A stretch of DNA of 61,274 nt, taken from contig JAAYPH010000049.1 in NCBI GenBank assembly GCA_012519955.1, forward strand, positions 1-61,274, written 5' to 3'. The DNA comes from Candidatus Epulonipiscium sp. Its GTDB lineage: Bacteria; Bacillota; Clostridia; Lachnospirales; Defluviitaleaceae. The notes beneath the pieces were generated by a model. That model made no database searches, was not told the DNA's origin, and worked only from the letters and a program-made list of their open reading frames with translations. A program made the position numbers and the translations under genes. Of this stretch, positions 1 to 7,937 are shown one piece after another (the first letter of the stretch is position 1; every line of letters starts with the position of its first letter).

Positions 1-293
1 AATTTTATGAGATAAACATTATAATACAACATATTACATATCATTAGAAATTTATGTGATATTAATAATTATATCTTCAAAATGTTAGATAATTATTTCT
101 ATATTAGATTAGTATTTTTTATATTGTGTTTTTCTCGATTATTAATATACTAATACTCAACAAAAATGAGGTGTAATAAAGTTTAGGTTTTCTTTACCAA
201 ACATATGTACTTTTATAAAGATGTGTGATAAACTAGATTCAAATATAAAGAAGTACTGAATAGCATCTTTTTTACATAAAAGGAAGTGACTTA
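1..293. other. AT-rich intergenic segment, no gene seen
   Basis: This stretch is very AT-rich and has no convincing reading frame on either strand. Its right end holds the ribosome binding site (AAGGAAG) of the recombinase that starts at 294. A short palindromic core ACATATGT near 200-207 is the only motif I noticed, and I do not assign it a function. Confidence 0.5.
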
Positions 294-1295
294 ATGAATT
301 TACCTATCATTCAAGAAAATCATTATGATTCCATCGAGCCATTATATAGTGATCAATTTCCAGTTCCTTGTGATATTTCAGATGATTCTATGTTGATTGA
401 ATTATGGCTGGATCAAAAAGCTCAGACGTCTCGAAAGACATATCGAAGAATTGTAGACGAGTACATATTTTTTATGAATAGTTTAGGAATCGAAAAACTT
501 AAAGATGTTGGAGTTTATAATGCCAATAATTATAAACAGGCCCTTGAGGCACATGTTAAAGAAAATGGTAAACCTCTCGCCCCTTCAACGATTTCTCAGA
601 GAATTAATACGATCAGCAGCTTATATACCTTCGGAAAGGAATCTGGCTATTTTTCAGTCAATCCTTTTAGGCTTCTAAAGAAACCAAAATTTGATAATAA
701 GAATCAGCATAAGTTTCTCTCTATGAAAGAAGTAGATTTATTATTAAAATCTTTAAAAGCCAGCAGCAGCAATAAAATCCTTTCTAATAGAAACTATACA
801 ATAGGCGTGATGCTGCTTTTTACGGGGTTAAGAATCAACGAGCTTCTTTCAATTAATTGGGGTAATTTTTATATTGATCATGCAAATAATATTGGTGTTC
901 ATATCAAGGGAAAAGGAACAGAATGGCGAGTTGTAAAAATAAGAAAAGATTTATGGTTCCATATCGTACAGTATAGAAGGGACTTTGGCCTGGCTTATGA
1001 TATAGATCCTAATAATCATGAACCGCTTTTTGTAAATATCCATGGAGATCGATTGTCTTATTCCTACGTTAGAAAGCTATTAGAACAAGCCACAATGAAC
1101 GTAGGAATTAAGAAAAAAGTTACCCCCCACTGGTTTAGACATACTTCTGCCAGTTTGGCGTTAATGAATGGGGCCGATATCAACAGAGTAAAAGATCAAT
1201 TTGGGTGGAAAAACCTTCTTACTCCCTCAAGGTATCTGCACAATTTAAAGGAATTAGATGAAACCGCAACAGATTTTATACCTATAAAAATATAA
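294..1295 (+). CDS. Tyrosine recombinase / integrase family protein
   Basis: Site-specific recombinase of the lambda-integrase/XerC-XerD superfamily, which cuts and rejoins DNA through a 3'-phosphotyrosine. The 333-residue protein has an N-terminal SAM-like core-binding domain (about 35-125) and a C-terminal catalytic domain (about 140-325). The visible catalytic set is R180 (TGLRINELL), K207, H279-x-x-R282 (HWFR), W305 and Y314 (SRYLH). Trp stands where XerC/D usually have His; this is tolerated in Cre and Flp. An AAGGAAG ribosome binding site precedes the ATG. It is a lone gene closed by a hairpin terminator. It could be a remnant integrase or a housekeeping-type recombinase; the target site is not visible. 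Confidence 0.85.
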   Translation: MNLPIIQENHYDSIEPLYSDQFPVPCDISDDSMLIELWLDQKAQTSRKTYRRIVDEYIFFMNSLGIEKLKDVGVYNANNYKQALEAHVKENGKPLAPSTISQRINTISSLYTFGKESGYFSVNPFRLLKKPKFDNKNQHKFLSMKEVDLLLKSLKASSSNKILSNRNYTIGVMLLFTGLRINELLSINWGNFYIDHANNIGVHIKGKGTEWRVVKIRKDLWFHIVQYRRDFGLAYDIDPNNHEPLFVNIHGDRLSYSYVRKLLEQATMNVGIKKKVTPHWFRHTSASLALMNGADINRVKDQFGWKNLLTPSRYLHNLKELDETATDFIPIKI

Positions 1296-1297
1296 AA

Positions 1298-1331
1298 ACT
1301 CCAGTTCATAACACTGGAGCTTCTTTTTGTT
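1298..1331. terminator. Bidirectional rho-independent terminator
   Basis: A 7-bp stem CTCCAGT/ACTGGAG (1299-1305 with 1313-1319) is flanked by a T-rich run on the right (TTCTTTTT) and an A-rich run on the left. It can stop both the recombinase on the plus strand and the converging reductase gene on the minus strand. Confidence 0.85.
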
Positions 1332-1357
1332 CTTCGAATATTTAAATGAATTAGAAT

Positions 1358-3864
1358 CTAGATAAATAAATTTACATTAGAATCTTCTGCTTCTCCTAAA
1401 TAGGTAGCCAATCCTCCTATTTCTACCCCCTCGATTAGTTCATCTTTTTGAATGCCCATTACGTCCATTGACATTTGGCAGGCCATGAGCTTAATACCGT
1501 TTTGATTTGCTTGCTCAATCAGCTGCTCTAAGGATGAAATATTTTTCTTTTGCATAACCCTTCTAATCATTTTAGAACCCATGCCAAACATATTCATTTT
1601 GGATAATCCTAATTTTCTGCTGCCTCTTGGCATCATCATTCCAAACATCTTTGACTTCATATCTTTATTAACCGGTACATACTGATCTTTTCTTAATATA
1701 TTCAGCCCCCAGAAGGTAAAAACATGGTTACTTTTTTGCCCATAGAAGCTGCTCCATTGGCAATGATAAAGCTTGCAATGGCTTTATCCAAATCTCCGCT
1801 AAAAACAACTATGGTTTTATGATCTTTTAAGGGCTGGATTAAACAACTCCCATTAGATGCTTCAGACGTTCCTTTTTGAATTCTGGCTATAATATTAGAA
1901 CCATTAGTATCTATGGATAAACATGTATTACCCGTTTTTTCTGCCCAGGTTTTAATGTCGTTGGCAAACCCCGGATCTGTTGCAGTGACTTCCAAAATAT
2001 CTCCGCTTTTAAGTTCATTCATTTTCTGATAAACCTTCATGATCGGTCCAGGACAGGATAAGCCGCAGGCATTTAATTGAACAATTGCTCCTGCATGAAA
2101 CTGATTAGACTTTATATCTCTTGTTTCTGTATTATGCACTTCTTGCTTATTTTGATCTTGATTCTTCATTTCTCCCTCTCCAAGCCCATAGCTTTGATTC
2201 TTGAGCTTTTTTTGCGTAGTAACAATCGTATCATAAAATTTATAGCCTCCAATTAAATTGCGAACTTTGTTAAAGCCATTTTGAATCAACATTCTATATG
2301 CAATATAACCTCTTAAACCTACCTGACAATAAACGATAATTTCTTTGTCCTTTGGCAGCTCATTCATTCTTTTTCTAAGACTATTGAGGGGAATATGATA
2401 GGAATTTGGAATATACCCCAGTTCCCGTTCTATCTTTTCTCTGATATCTAAAATAATTGATTGACTCAAATCTAGCTTCTCTATCTCATACCAATGAAGA
2501 ATTTCCATGTCATTATTAAGAATATTGGAAGCTACATATCCGGCCATATTTACTGGATCTTTAGCAGAAGAATATGGAGGGGCATAAGCCAATTCCAGCT
2601 CTTCTAAATCAAATACACTTTTTTCAAAGCGAAGGGCTGCAGCAATCACATCAATTCTTTTATCCACCCCATCGTATCCGATGATTTGAGCACCTAATAT
2701 TTTTCCATTGGAACTAAAAATTAATTTAATCGTCATAGGCAGGGCACCAGGATAATATCCTGCATGGGATTTAGCTTCAATAACAGATGTGATATAAGGA
2801 ATACCCTTTAATTTTAATGTTTTTTCATTATTCCCTGTGGAAGCAACCGTTAAATCAAAAACCTTGGCTATAGAAGTACCTTGAGTGCCATGATACTTTT
2901 CACGGCGACCTGCAATATTGTTCGCCACTATCCTGCCTTGTTTATTTGCCGGACCTGCCAGAGGAATCATTGTAATGGATTGATTGACAAAGTCCTCAAC
3001 TTCTATGGCATCTCCCACAGCATAAATATGGGGTACAGAAGTCTCTAGGTATTCATTAACTTTAATTCCTCCTCTTTCATTTAATTCTATAGAGGAGTCT
3101 CTTAAAAACTCTGTATTGGGTCTAACCCCTATGGATAGTATGATAAGGTCCGCATCTATGAATTTTCCATCATTCAGGATTACTTTTGTACTTTTCCCCT
3201 CAGATATAAATTCTTTTACCCCATTGCCTAAATATAGATGAACATTTTTAGATAAAATATGATGATGAATTAAAGATGCCATATCATAATCCATTGGCCC
3301 CATAACCTGATCAGCAGCTTCTATAATGGACACATGTATATCTCTATTGTAGAGATTTTCGGCCATTTCAAGCCCAATAAATCCACCCCCCACCACAACG
3401 GCATTTCGTGGATTATTTTCTAAAATATACTTTTGTATGGCATCCACATCAGGTATATTCCAAAGGGTAAAAATATTCTTGGCATCAATACCGGGAATTG
3501 AGGGCCGTAGTGGTTTAGATCCAGGTGATAGAATTAAATCGTCATAAGTTTCTTCATAAACTGTATTGGTTATATGGTTTTTAACTTTTACTTTTCTATT
3601 TTCTCCATCAACAGCTATAACTTCGTTTCTTACCCTTACATCAATATTAAATCTCTCTTTCATTTCCTCCGGCGTTTGAACAAAAAGCATATCTCTGTCT
3701 TCAATGGAGCCTCCTATATAATATGGAAGGCCGCAGTTCGCAAAAGAAATATACTCTCCTTTTTCAAACAATATGATTTCCAGGGTTTCATCTAATCGTC
3801 TAAGCCGGGCAGCAGCACTTGCTCCTCCGGCAACGCCTCCAACAATTAATATCTTTCTCGACAT
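1358..3864 (-). pseudogene. Frameshifted CoA-disulfide reductase-rhodanese-TusA-DsrE fusion
   Basis: FAD/NAD(P)H-dependent CoA-disulfide/polysulfide reductase fused to sulfur-transfer domains, expected to act in thiol and persulfide metabolism. From the ATG at 3864 (ribosome binding site GGGAGG, 7 bases away): FAD-binding GGVAGG; redox Cys44 in SFANCG; second dinucleotide fold near 157-165; rhodanese domain with C513 (YCQVGLRG); TusA domain with the CPGP motif at 604-607; then the start of a DsrE domain. The frame breaks after residue 715 and ends at 1702. The rest of DsrE (FTFWGLNILRK onward) continues one frame over, from 1717 to 1358. Adding one T to the run of five at 1718-1722 restores about 835 residues. 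It may be a real mutation, a sequencing error or recoding. Reading in one frame gives a 720-residue protein that still contains the reductase. Confidence 0.85.
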
Positions 3865-3912
3865 AGTCTGCCTCCCAAATCTACTATTAGTATTTTTATA
3901 TATTATAATATT

Positions 3913-3941
3913 ATAATATAATAGTCGTTTCATTTTGTCAA
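3913..3941 (-). promoter_or_regulatory. Sigma-A-type promoter of the reductase fusion
   Basis: On the minus strand TTGACA (3936-3941) and TATTAT (3913-3918) are separated by exactly 17 bases, about 50 bases before the chosen ATG at 3864. It lies back to back with the promoter of the TtcA-like gene. Confidence 0.65.
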
Positions 3942-3953
3942 TATACTTTTAAC

Positions 3954-3982
3954 TTGAATCTGCATTATGTTATAGCTATAAT
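3954..3982 (+). promoter_or_regulatory. Sigma-A-type promoter of the TtcA-like gene
   Basis: TTGAAT (3954-3959) and TATAAT (3977-3982) are 17 bases apart, and the ATG follows at 4028 after an AAGGA ribosome binding site. Confidence 0.65.
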
Positions 3983-4027
3983 TATAAAGTCAAAATTTCA
4001 GATAAACTAATTGGAAGGAAAATAAGT

Positions 4028-4759
4028 ATGAAACTACAAAAGCTGCTGAGTTATGTTCGCCGTGCCGTTGATGACTATAGTATGATAGAAGATGGGGATC
4101 GAATTGCCGTAGGCATATCTGGAGGTAAAGACAGCCTGGCTCTCCTCCAAGCTCTAAAAAGCCTTCAAAGGTTTTATCCTAAAAAATTCGAAGTAGAAGC
4201 CATTACCATATCCTTAGGATTCGAGAATTTCAATCTTGATGCTGTCAAAAAAATGTGCGATGAGATTGGCGTAAGATATACGGTCCAACATACTTATATA
4301 GGCCAAATTATATTTCAAGAACGCAAGGAGACAAACCCCTGCTCTCTTTGCTCAAAAATGAGAAAAGCCGCATTATATAATGTGGCAAAGGAACTTAACT
4401 GTAATAAAATAGCCCTTGGGCATAATAAGGATGATGTGATTCAAACCTTGCTTCTATCTATGTTTTATGAAGGAAGAATACTTACTTTCTCTCCCGTTAC
4501 TTGTTTAGAAGATATAAATTTACATTCTATTCGTCCATTAATCTATGCACCTGAAAAAGAAGTAATTTCTTTTGCAAGAAAATATGAGCTTCCAGTTGTA
4601 AAAAGTCCTTGTCCTGCAGACGGAAAGACAAAGCGGGAAGATATGAAAATATTTATTAAGCAGCTTCGAAAACAATATGACCATTTTGACAGCCGTATGT
4701 TTGGAGCGATTCAGCGGTCCTTTATCGAAGGCTGGCATCTCGACAAAAAAACACCTTAA
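4028..4759 (+). CDS. TtcA/TilS-family PP-loop tRNA thiolation enzyme
   Basis: ATP pyrophosphatase of the TtcA group, which adenylates a tRNA base and replaces its oxygen with sulfur (2-thiocytidine in characterised members). The 243-residue protein shows the PP-loop SGGKDS at 31-36, a C105-x-x-C108 pair (PCSLC) and C195 in a CPADGKTKRED segment, the pattern of the cluster-binding TtcA group. The length is typical. The gene stands alone, with its own promoter, opposite a sulfur-handling reductase fusion. That neighbourhood is compatible with a sulfur-transfer role but does not prove one. The exact modified base is an inference from family membership. Confidence 0.85.
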   Translation: MKLQKLLSYVRRAVDDYSMIEDGDRIAVGISGGKDSLALLQALKSLQRFYPKKFEVEAITISLGFENFNLDAVKKMCDEIGVRYTVQHTYIGQIIFQERKETNPCSLCSKMRKAALYNVAKELNCNKIALGHNKDDVIQTLLLSMFYEGRILTFSPVTCLEDINLHSIRPLIYAPEKEVISFARKYELPVVKSPCPADGKTKREDMKIFIKQLRKQYDHFDSRMFGAIQRSFIEGWHLDKKTP

Positions 4760-4776
4760 ATCTGAGGTGTTTTTTC
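4745..4776. terminator. Bidirectional terminator between convergent genes
   Basis: AAAACACCT and AGGTGTTTT form a stem (arms about 4745-4756 and 4765-4775) with A and T runs on either side. The stop codons of both converging genes (4759 and 4756) lie in or next to its loop, so the two coding ends overlap by four bases. Confidence 0.85.
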
Positions 4777-5472
4777 GTTTCCGAATAAATTGTCTCTGAA
4801 AAGATCAATATATATTTGCTTCTTCTTATTAACTGCTGCATACATAACATCTTTGAACTCAGAAATACCCTTTGTTTGAAGCTGATTTTTCAGCCATTGT
4901 TCATCGATCTGCAAGAACTTAAGGTTTTCATAGATTAATTTGCCGTTTAAGATCACCGCAGTAAAAGGTTCTCTCGTATCAGGGATAATTCCAATGTCCT
5001 TTAAAGTAACGGGTTCTTTATCTTCATACCTCATAATACTTAAAGTTCCGTTGCTTTCTACAATCGCATATTTTATATCACGAATATCAAATACATTTCC
5101 TGTACGCAGCTGCTCTAACAAATCATTAACCGTGTATAAACATCTTTTTAAATTCTCTTCTAATATTTTTCCTTGTTCGATGACTACAATAGGCTCCCCT
5201 TGAAATAAAATCTCTAATTTTTTGCTTTTCATCGATAGATAAGACATACACCATGTAAAAAAACCAAAAAGGAATAATCCTATTAAATGGTGCCATGTTC
5301 TTTGGCTCAAATCGGTTGCCATAGTCGCTGCAATAGATCCGAAAGTAATGCCATTGATATATTCATACACCGTAAGCTGTGCGATTTGTTTTCTTCCAAG
5401 AAGTCTTGCAATAAACCATATTCCAACAAAAGCCAATAAAGTCTGTATGATAATTTCAATAACAATCTTCAA
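4756..5472 (-). CDS. DUF421 (YetF/YrbG-type) membrane protein
   Basis: Member of the DUF421 family: N-terminal membrane segments and a soluble C-terminal DUF421 domain. The TTG at 5472 is chosen because CCTCC at 5480-5484 is a perfect GGAGG seven bases upstream; longer starts at 5490 or 5532 have no ribosome binding site. This gives 238 residues with hydrophobic segments near 1-20, 35-50 and 60-80 and the family-typical RxxGRKQI and VYEYINGITFGSIAA stretches. Some DUF421 proteins of spore formers affect spore or membrane properties; no function can be read from this sequence. It diverges from a tiny membrane-peptide gene. Confidence 0.8.
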   Translation of the reverse strand: MKIVIEIIIQTLLAFVGIWFIARLLGRKQIAQLTVYEYINGITFGSIAATMATDLSQRTWHHLIGLFLFGFFTWCMSYLSMKSKKLEILFQGEPIVVIEQGKILEENLKRCLYTVNDLLEQLRTGNVFDIRDIKYAIVESNGTLSIMRYEDKEPVTLKDIGIIPDTREPFTAVILNGKLIYENLKFLQIDEQWLKNQLQTKGISEFKDVMYAAVNKKKQIYIDLFRDNLFGNEKTPQI

Positions 5473-5553
5473 TATTATGCCTCCAAACATAAAAAGAATT
5501 TTTAAGACAAATAATATACCTAAATTCACCAAGTTACTTAGGAGGGAAAAATT

Positions 5554-5646
5554 ATGACACTATGGCTGCAGGCTTTGCTTACAATACTGTTTATCGTTGC
5601 ATGTATTCTTATTATTTATTATCTTCAAAAGAAGAAGAAAATATAA
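5554..5646 (+). CDS. 30-residue single-span membrane peptide
   Basis: A short frame begins with ATG seven bases after a strong AGGAGGG site. It encodes 30 residues: a short N-terminus, one hydrophobic span (residues 4-24, with the core LTILFIVACILIIYYL) and a basic tail QKKKKI. The layout is that of a type of small bacterial membrane protein with a cytoplasmic positive tail. It lies between the divergent DUF421 gene and the SOS-type recombinase promoter. I do not recognise it. The ribosome binding site and the coherent transmembrane/basic-tail design argue for a real gene, but the length makes chance possible. Confidence 0.6.
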   Translation: MTLWLQALLTILFIVACILIIYYLQKKKKI

Positions 5647-5667
5647 AAGGTAATGCGAATATTTAAT

Positions 5668-5696
5668 TTGCCATACAGAACATCTATTTGTATAAT
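5668..5696 (+). promoter_or_regulatory. Promoter with embedded LexA-box-like site (recombinase)
   Basis: TTGCCA (5668-5673) and TATAAT (5691-5696) are 17 bases apart. The spacer contains AGAACATCTATTTG (5677-5690), which matches the site before the YneA-like gene (CGAACATCTGTTTG) at 12 of 14 bases. A repressor bound here would cover the promoter, so SOS control of the downstream recombinase is inferred. Confidence 0.55.
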
Positions 5697-5731
5697 GTTT
5701 TTATACATACAAATACTTGGAGTGTGATGAT

Positions 5732-6802
5732 ATGGCAGATCTAAATTACCACGAACAGCAAAAACAAAAGAATACACTTCGCCTTCGGGAGCTGCTCTCT
5801 CATCTTCCGGCTTTTGCTTATGAGTTTTTTCGAGGGATAGAACCTATTACTTCACCCAAAACAAGAATAGGCTATGCTTATGATTTAAGAATATTTTTTG
5901 AATATATATTAGAAAATCATCCTGTTCTAAAAAATAAAACATTAAATGAATTATCTATAGAGGACCTAGAGAGCATAACTCCCGACCATATTGAAATGTT
6001 TTTAGAATATCTAACATATTATAGAAAGCCCCATCCCCATCATCCAAATAAAATGATTGAATATCAAAACGATGAAAAGGGGAAAGCAAGAAAATTGGCA
6101 GCCATTCGCACCTTCTATTCATACTTTCATAAAAAAAGAAAAATTAGCGGGAATCCTTCTAGTTTAGTAGAAACCCCTAAAATTCACGAAAAAAATATTA
6201 CGCGACTGGAAATTGATGAAGTAGCAAAATTATTAGATGAAATAGAAAGCGGTGAGAAACTCACCGCCACACAAAAAAGATATCACCATTATACAAAAGC
6301 ACGGGATTTAGCTCTCATCACTGTTTTGCTCGGAACAGGCATTCGTGTGTCCGAATGTGTAGGATTAGATATAAAAGATATTGATTTTGATGTAAATGGC
6401 TTAAAAATTACCCGTAAGGGCGGAAATGAAATGGTAATCTATTTTGGGGAAGAAGTGGAAGAAGCTTTACAGTGCTATTTAGAAGAAAGAAATAAACAGC
6501 AGCCAAAAGCGGGTCACGAAGATGCTTTATTCTTATCTCTCCAAAATCAACGATTATCTGTTCGCTCCGTTCAAAACCTGGTTAAAAAATATGCTTCTTT
6601 GGTAACTAAAATCAAAAAAATATCTCCTCATAAACTGAGGAGCACTTATGGGACCCATTTGTATCAGGAAACAGGCGATATTTACTTAGTAGCGGATGTA
6701 TTAGGCCATAAAGACGTTAATACAACAAGAAAACATTACGCACAAATTGATGACCAAAGAAGACGATCTGCGGCAAAGGCTGTAAAGCTCAGAAAAATAT
6801 AA
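5732..6802 (+). CDS. XerC/XerD-like tyrosine recombinase
   Basis: Tyrosine recombinase with a complete catalytic set: R205 (TGIRVSE), K229, H300-x-x-R303 (HKLR), H326 (LGHKDVNTT) and Y336. The N-terminal core-binding domain spans about 20-150 and the catalytic domain 160-345. The start at 5732 follows GGAG with a 9-base gap; an upstream TTG at 5717 overlaps that site and is less likely. At 356 residues it is longer than classic XerC (about 300), mostly from an insert near 100-120 rich in His and Pro. It is convergent with the YneA-like gene only four bases away and has a LexA-box-like promoter. It could be a chromosome-dimer recombinase or an SOS-linked accessory one. Confidence 0.85.
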   Translation: MADLNYHEQQKQKNTLRLRELLSHLPAFAYEFFRGIEPITSPKTRIGYAYDLRIFFEYILENHPVLKNKTLNELSIEDLESITPDHIEMFLEYLTYYRKPHPHHPNKMIEYQNDEKGKARKLAAIRTFYSYFHKKRKISGNPSSLVETPKIHEKNITRLEIDEVAKLLDEIESGEKLTATQKRYHHYTKARDLALITVLLGTGIRVSECVGLDIKDIDFDVNGLKITRKGGNEMVIYFGEEVEEALQCYLEERNKQQPKAGHEDALFLSLQNQRLSVRSVQNLVKKYASLVTKIKKISPHKLRSTYGTHLYQETGDIYLVADVLGHKDVNTTRKHYAQIDDQRRRSAAKAVKLRKI

Positions 6803-6806
6803 TTCT

Positions 6807-7124
6807 CTACGGAATAGACTTATAAATTGGGATAATAATTTTTTCCCCTGCATAAAGCTTGTCCGATTTCATATGATTGAATTCCTTGATGGAAGATACA
6901 TATTGCTTGATATTTTGATGGTTAGGTTTATACTTTTTAGCAATTTCCCAAAGGGTATCACCTTTTTGGATATGTACTTCTTCATATTTTTGAACTGGAT
7001 TTTTTCTATTGTATTCTTTACCTGTAGAACTATACATAATACCTGAGATAAGCTGAAATACACAGATAAAAAATATAATTAATAATATAAAACGATATTT
7101 TTCGAATGATTTCTTCTTTAGCAT
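6807..7124 (-). CDS. yneA: YneA-like LysM membrane protein, probable SOS division inhibitor
   Basis: A 105-residue protein with an N-terminal membrane anchor (about residues 11-30) and a C-terminal LysM domain (about 50-102: VHIQKGDTLWEIAKKY ... AGEKIIIP). In Bacillus, YneA has this architecture, is divergent from lexA and delays cell division during DNA damage. The same divergence is seen here. The ATG at 7124 follows GGAGGG; a longer frame from 7184 would run through the promoter and operator. A canonical promoter with two LexA-box-like sites precedes it. Function is inferred from architecture, position and operator; sequence identity to YneA was not measured. Confidence 0.7.
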   Translation of the reverse strand: MLKKKSFEKYRFILLIIFFICVFQLISGIMYSSTGKEYNRKNPVQKYEEVHIQKGDTLWEIAKKYKPNHQNIKQYVSSIKEFNHMKSDKLYAGEKIIIPIYKSIP

Positions 7125-7136
7125 ACATAATCCCTC

Positions 7137-7184
7137 CGAACATCTGTTTGTATTTATTATATGCGAACACATATTCTGTGTCAA
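7137..7184 (-). promoter_or_regulatory. LexA-controlled promoter of the YneA-like gene
   Basis: On the minus strand TTGACA (7179-7184) and TATAAT (7156-7161) are exactly 17 bases apart. Two LexA-box-like sites, written on the plus strand, overlap the promoter region: CGAACACATATTCT (7164-7177) in the spacer and CGAACATCTGTTTG (7137-7150) around the expected transcript start. Both fit the Bacillus-type pattern CGAAC-N4-GTTC with few mismatches. Confidence 0.7.
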
Positions 7185-7224
7185 TATTTTTATGATGTTT
7201 TAGGGGAAATTTAATCATTGCTAT

Positions 7225-7265
7225 CGAACATTAGTTTTGATATTTTACAGGGTATATGCTATAAT
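7225..7265 (+). promoter_or_regulatory. lexA promoter with overlapping LexA-box-like site
   Basis: TTGATA (7237-7242) and TATAAT (7260-7265) have 17-base spacing. CGAACATTAGTTTT (7225-7238) overlaps the -35 element, so negative autoregulation is likely. Confidence 0.65.
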
Positions 7266-7293
7266 AAATCATATTGTATAGCGAGGTGACTAT

Positions 7294-7905
7294 ATGAGTA
7301 CTAAAATTGGCGATAAACAAAAAGAAATACTAGAATACTTAAAAAAAGAAATTAAAGCAAAGGGATATCCCCCTTCAGTTAGAGAGATATGTGATGCCGT
7401 GAATCTAAAATCCACTTCAACTGTTCATGGCCATCTTAATCGTTTAGAGAAAAAAGGAATGATTCGCAGAGATCCCACAAAGCCAAGGGCTATTGAAATA
7501 TTAGATGATACATTTTACGAAATACGTCATGAGTTGGTTAATGTTCCCATCGTAGGCAATGTCACTGCTGGGCAACCTATTCTTGCAGTAGAAAATATTG
7601 AAGATTATTTTCCACTCCCTGTGGAATATGTAAAAAATGACACAGTTTATATGCTGCATGTACAGGGAGATAGTATGATTGAAGCAGGCATCTTCAATAA
7701 TGACCTAGTGTTAGTCAGAAAACAAAGCAGTGCTGAAAACGGCGATATTGTTGTGGCTATGATTGAAGATTCCGCAACTGTAAAACGCTTTTTCAGGGAA
7801 AAAGACCATATTCGCTTACAGCCGGAAAACCCTGCTATGAATCCGATCATTGTTCGAGACGTAACAATTCTGGGTAAAGTCATAGGCCTGTTTAGGAAAT
7901 TTTAA
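7294..7905 (+). CDS. lexA: SOS repressor LexA
   Basis: Transcriptional repressor of the SOS regulon that cuts itself when stimulated by RecA bound to single-stranded DNA. The 203-residue protein has an N-terminal winged helix-turn-helix (about 1-70, with [15 protein letters not shown]) and a C-terminal S24-type peptidase domain. The cleavage pair is A92-G93, the nucleophile S127 (QGDSM) and the general base K164. All are intact and the length is standard. The ATG follows GAGGTGA. It is divergent from the YneA-like gene and upstream of nadE; no recA is present in this window. Confidence 0.97.
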   Translation: MSTKIGDKQKEILEYLKKEIKAKGYPPSVREICDAVNLKSTSTVHGHLNRLEKKGMIRRDPTKPRAIEILDDTFYEIRHELVNVPIVGNVTAGQPILAVENIEDYFPLPVEYVKNDTVYMLHVQGDSMIEAGIFNNDLVLVRKQSSAENGDIVVAMIEDSATVKRFFREKDHIRLQPENPAMNPIIVRDVTILGKVIGLFRKF

Positions 7906-7937
7906 TAAAAGTGATAGATATCTTAGGAGTTGACACT

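Noticed and set aside
198-208. Palindromic AAACATATGTAC near the first recombinase as a LexA box
   Set aside because: The second base and the right half deviate from the motif, and it is far from a clear promoter.
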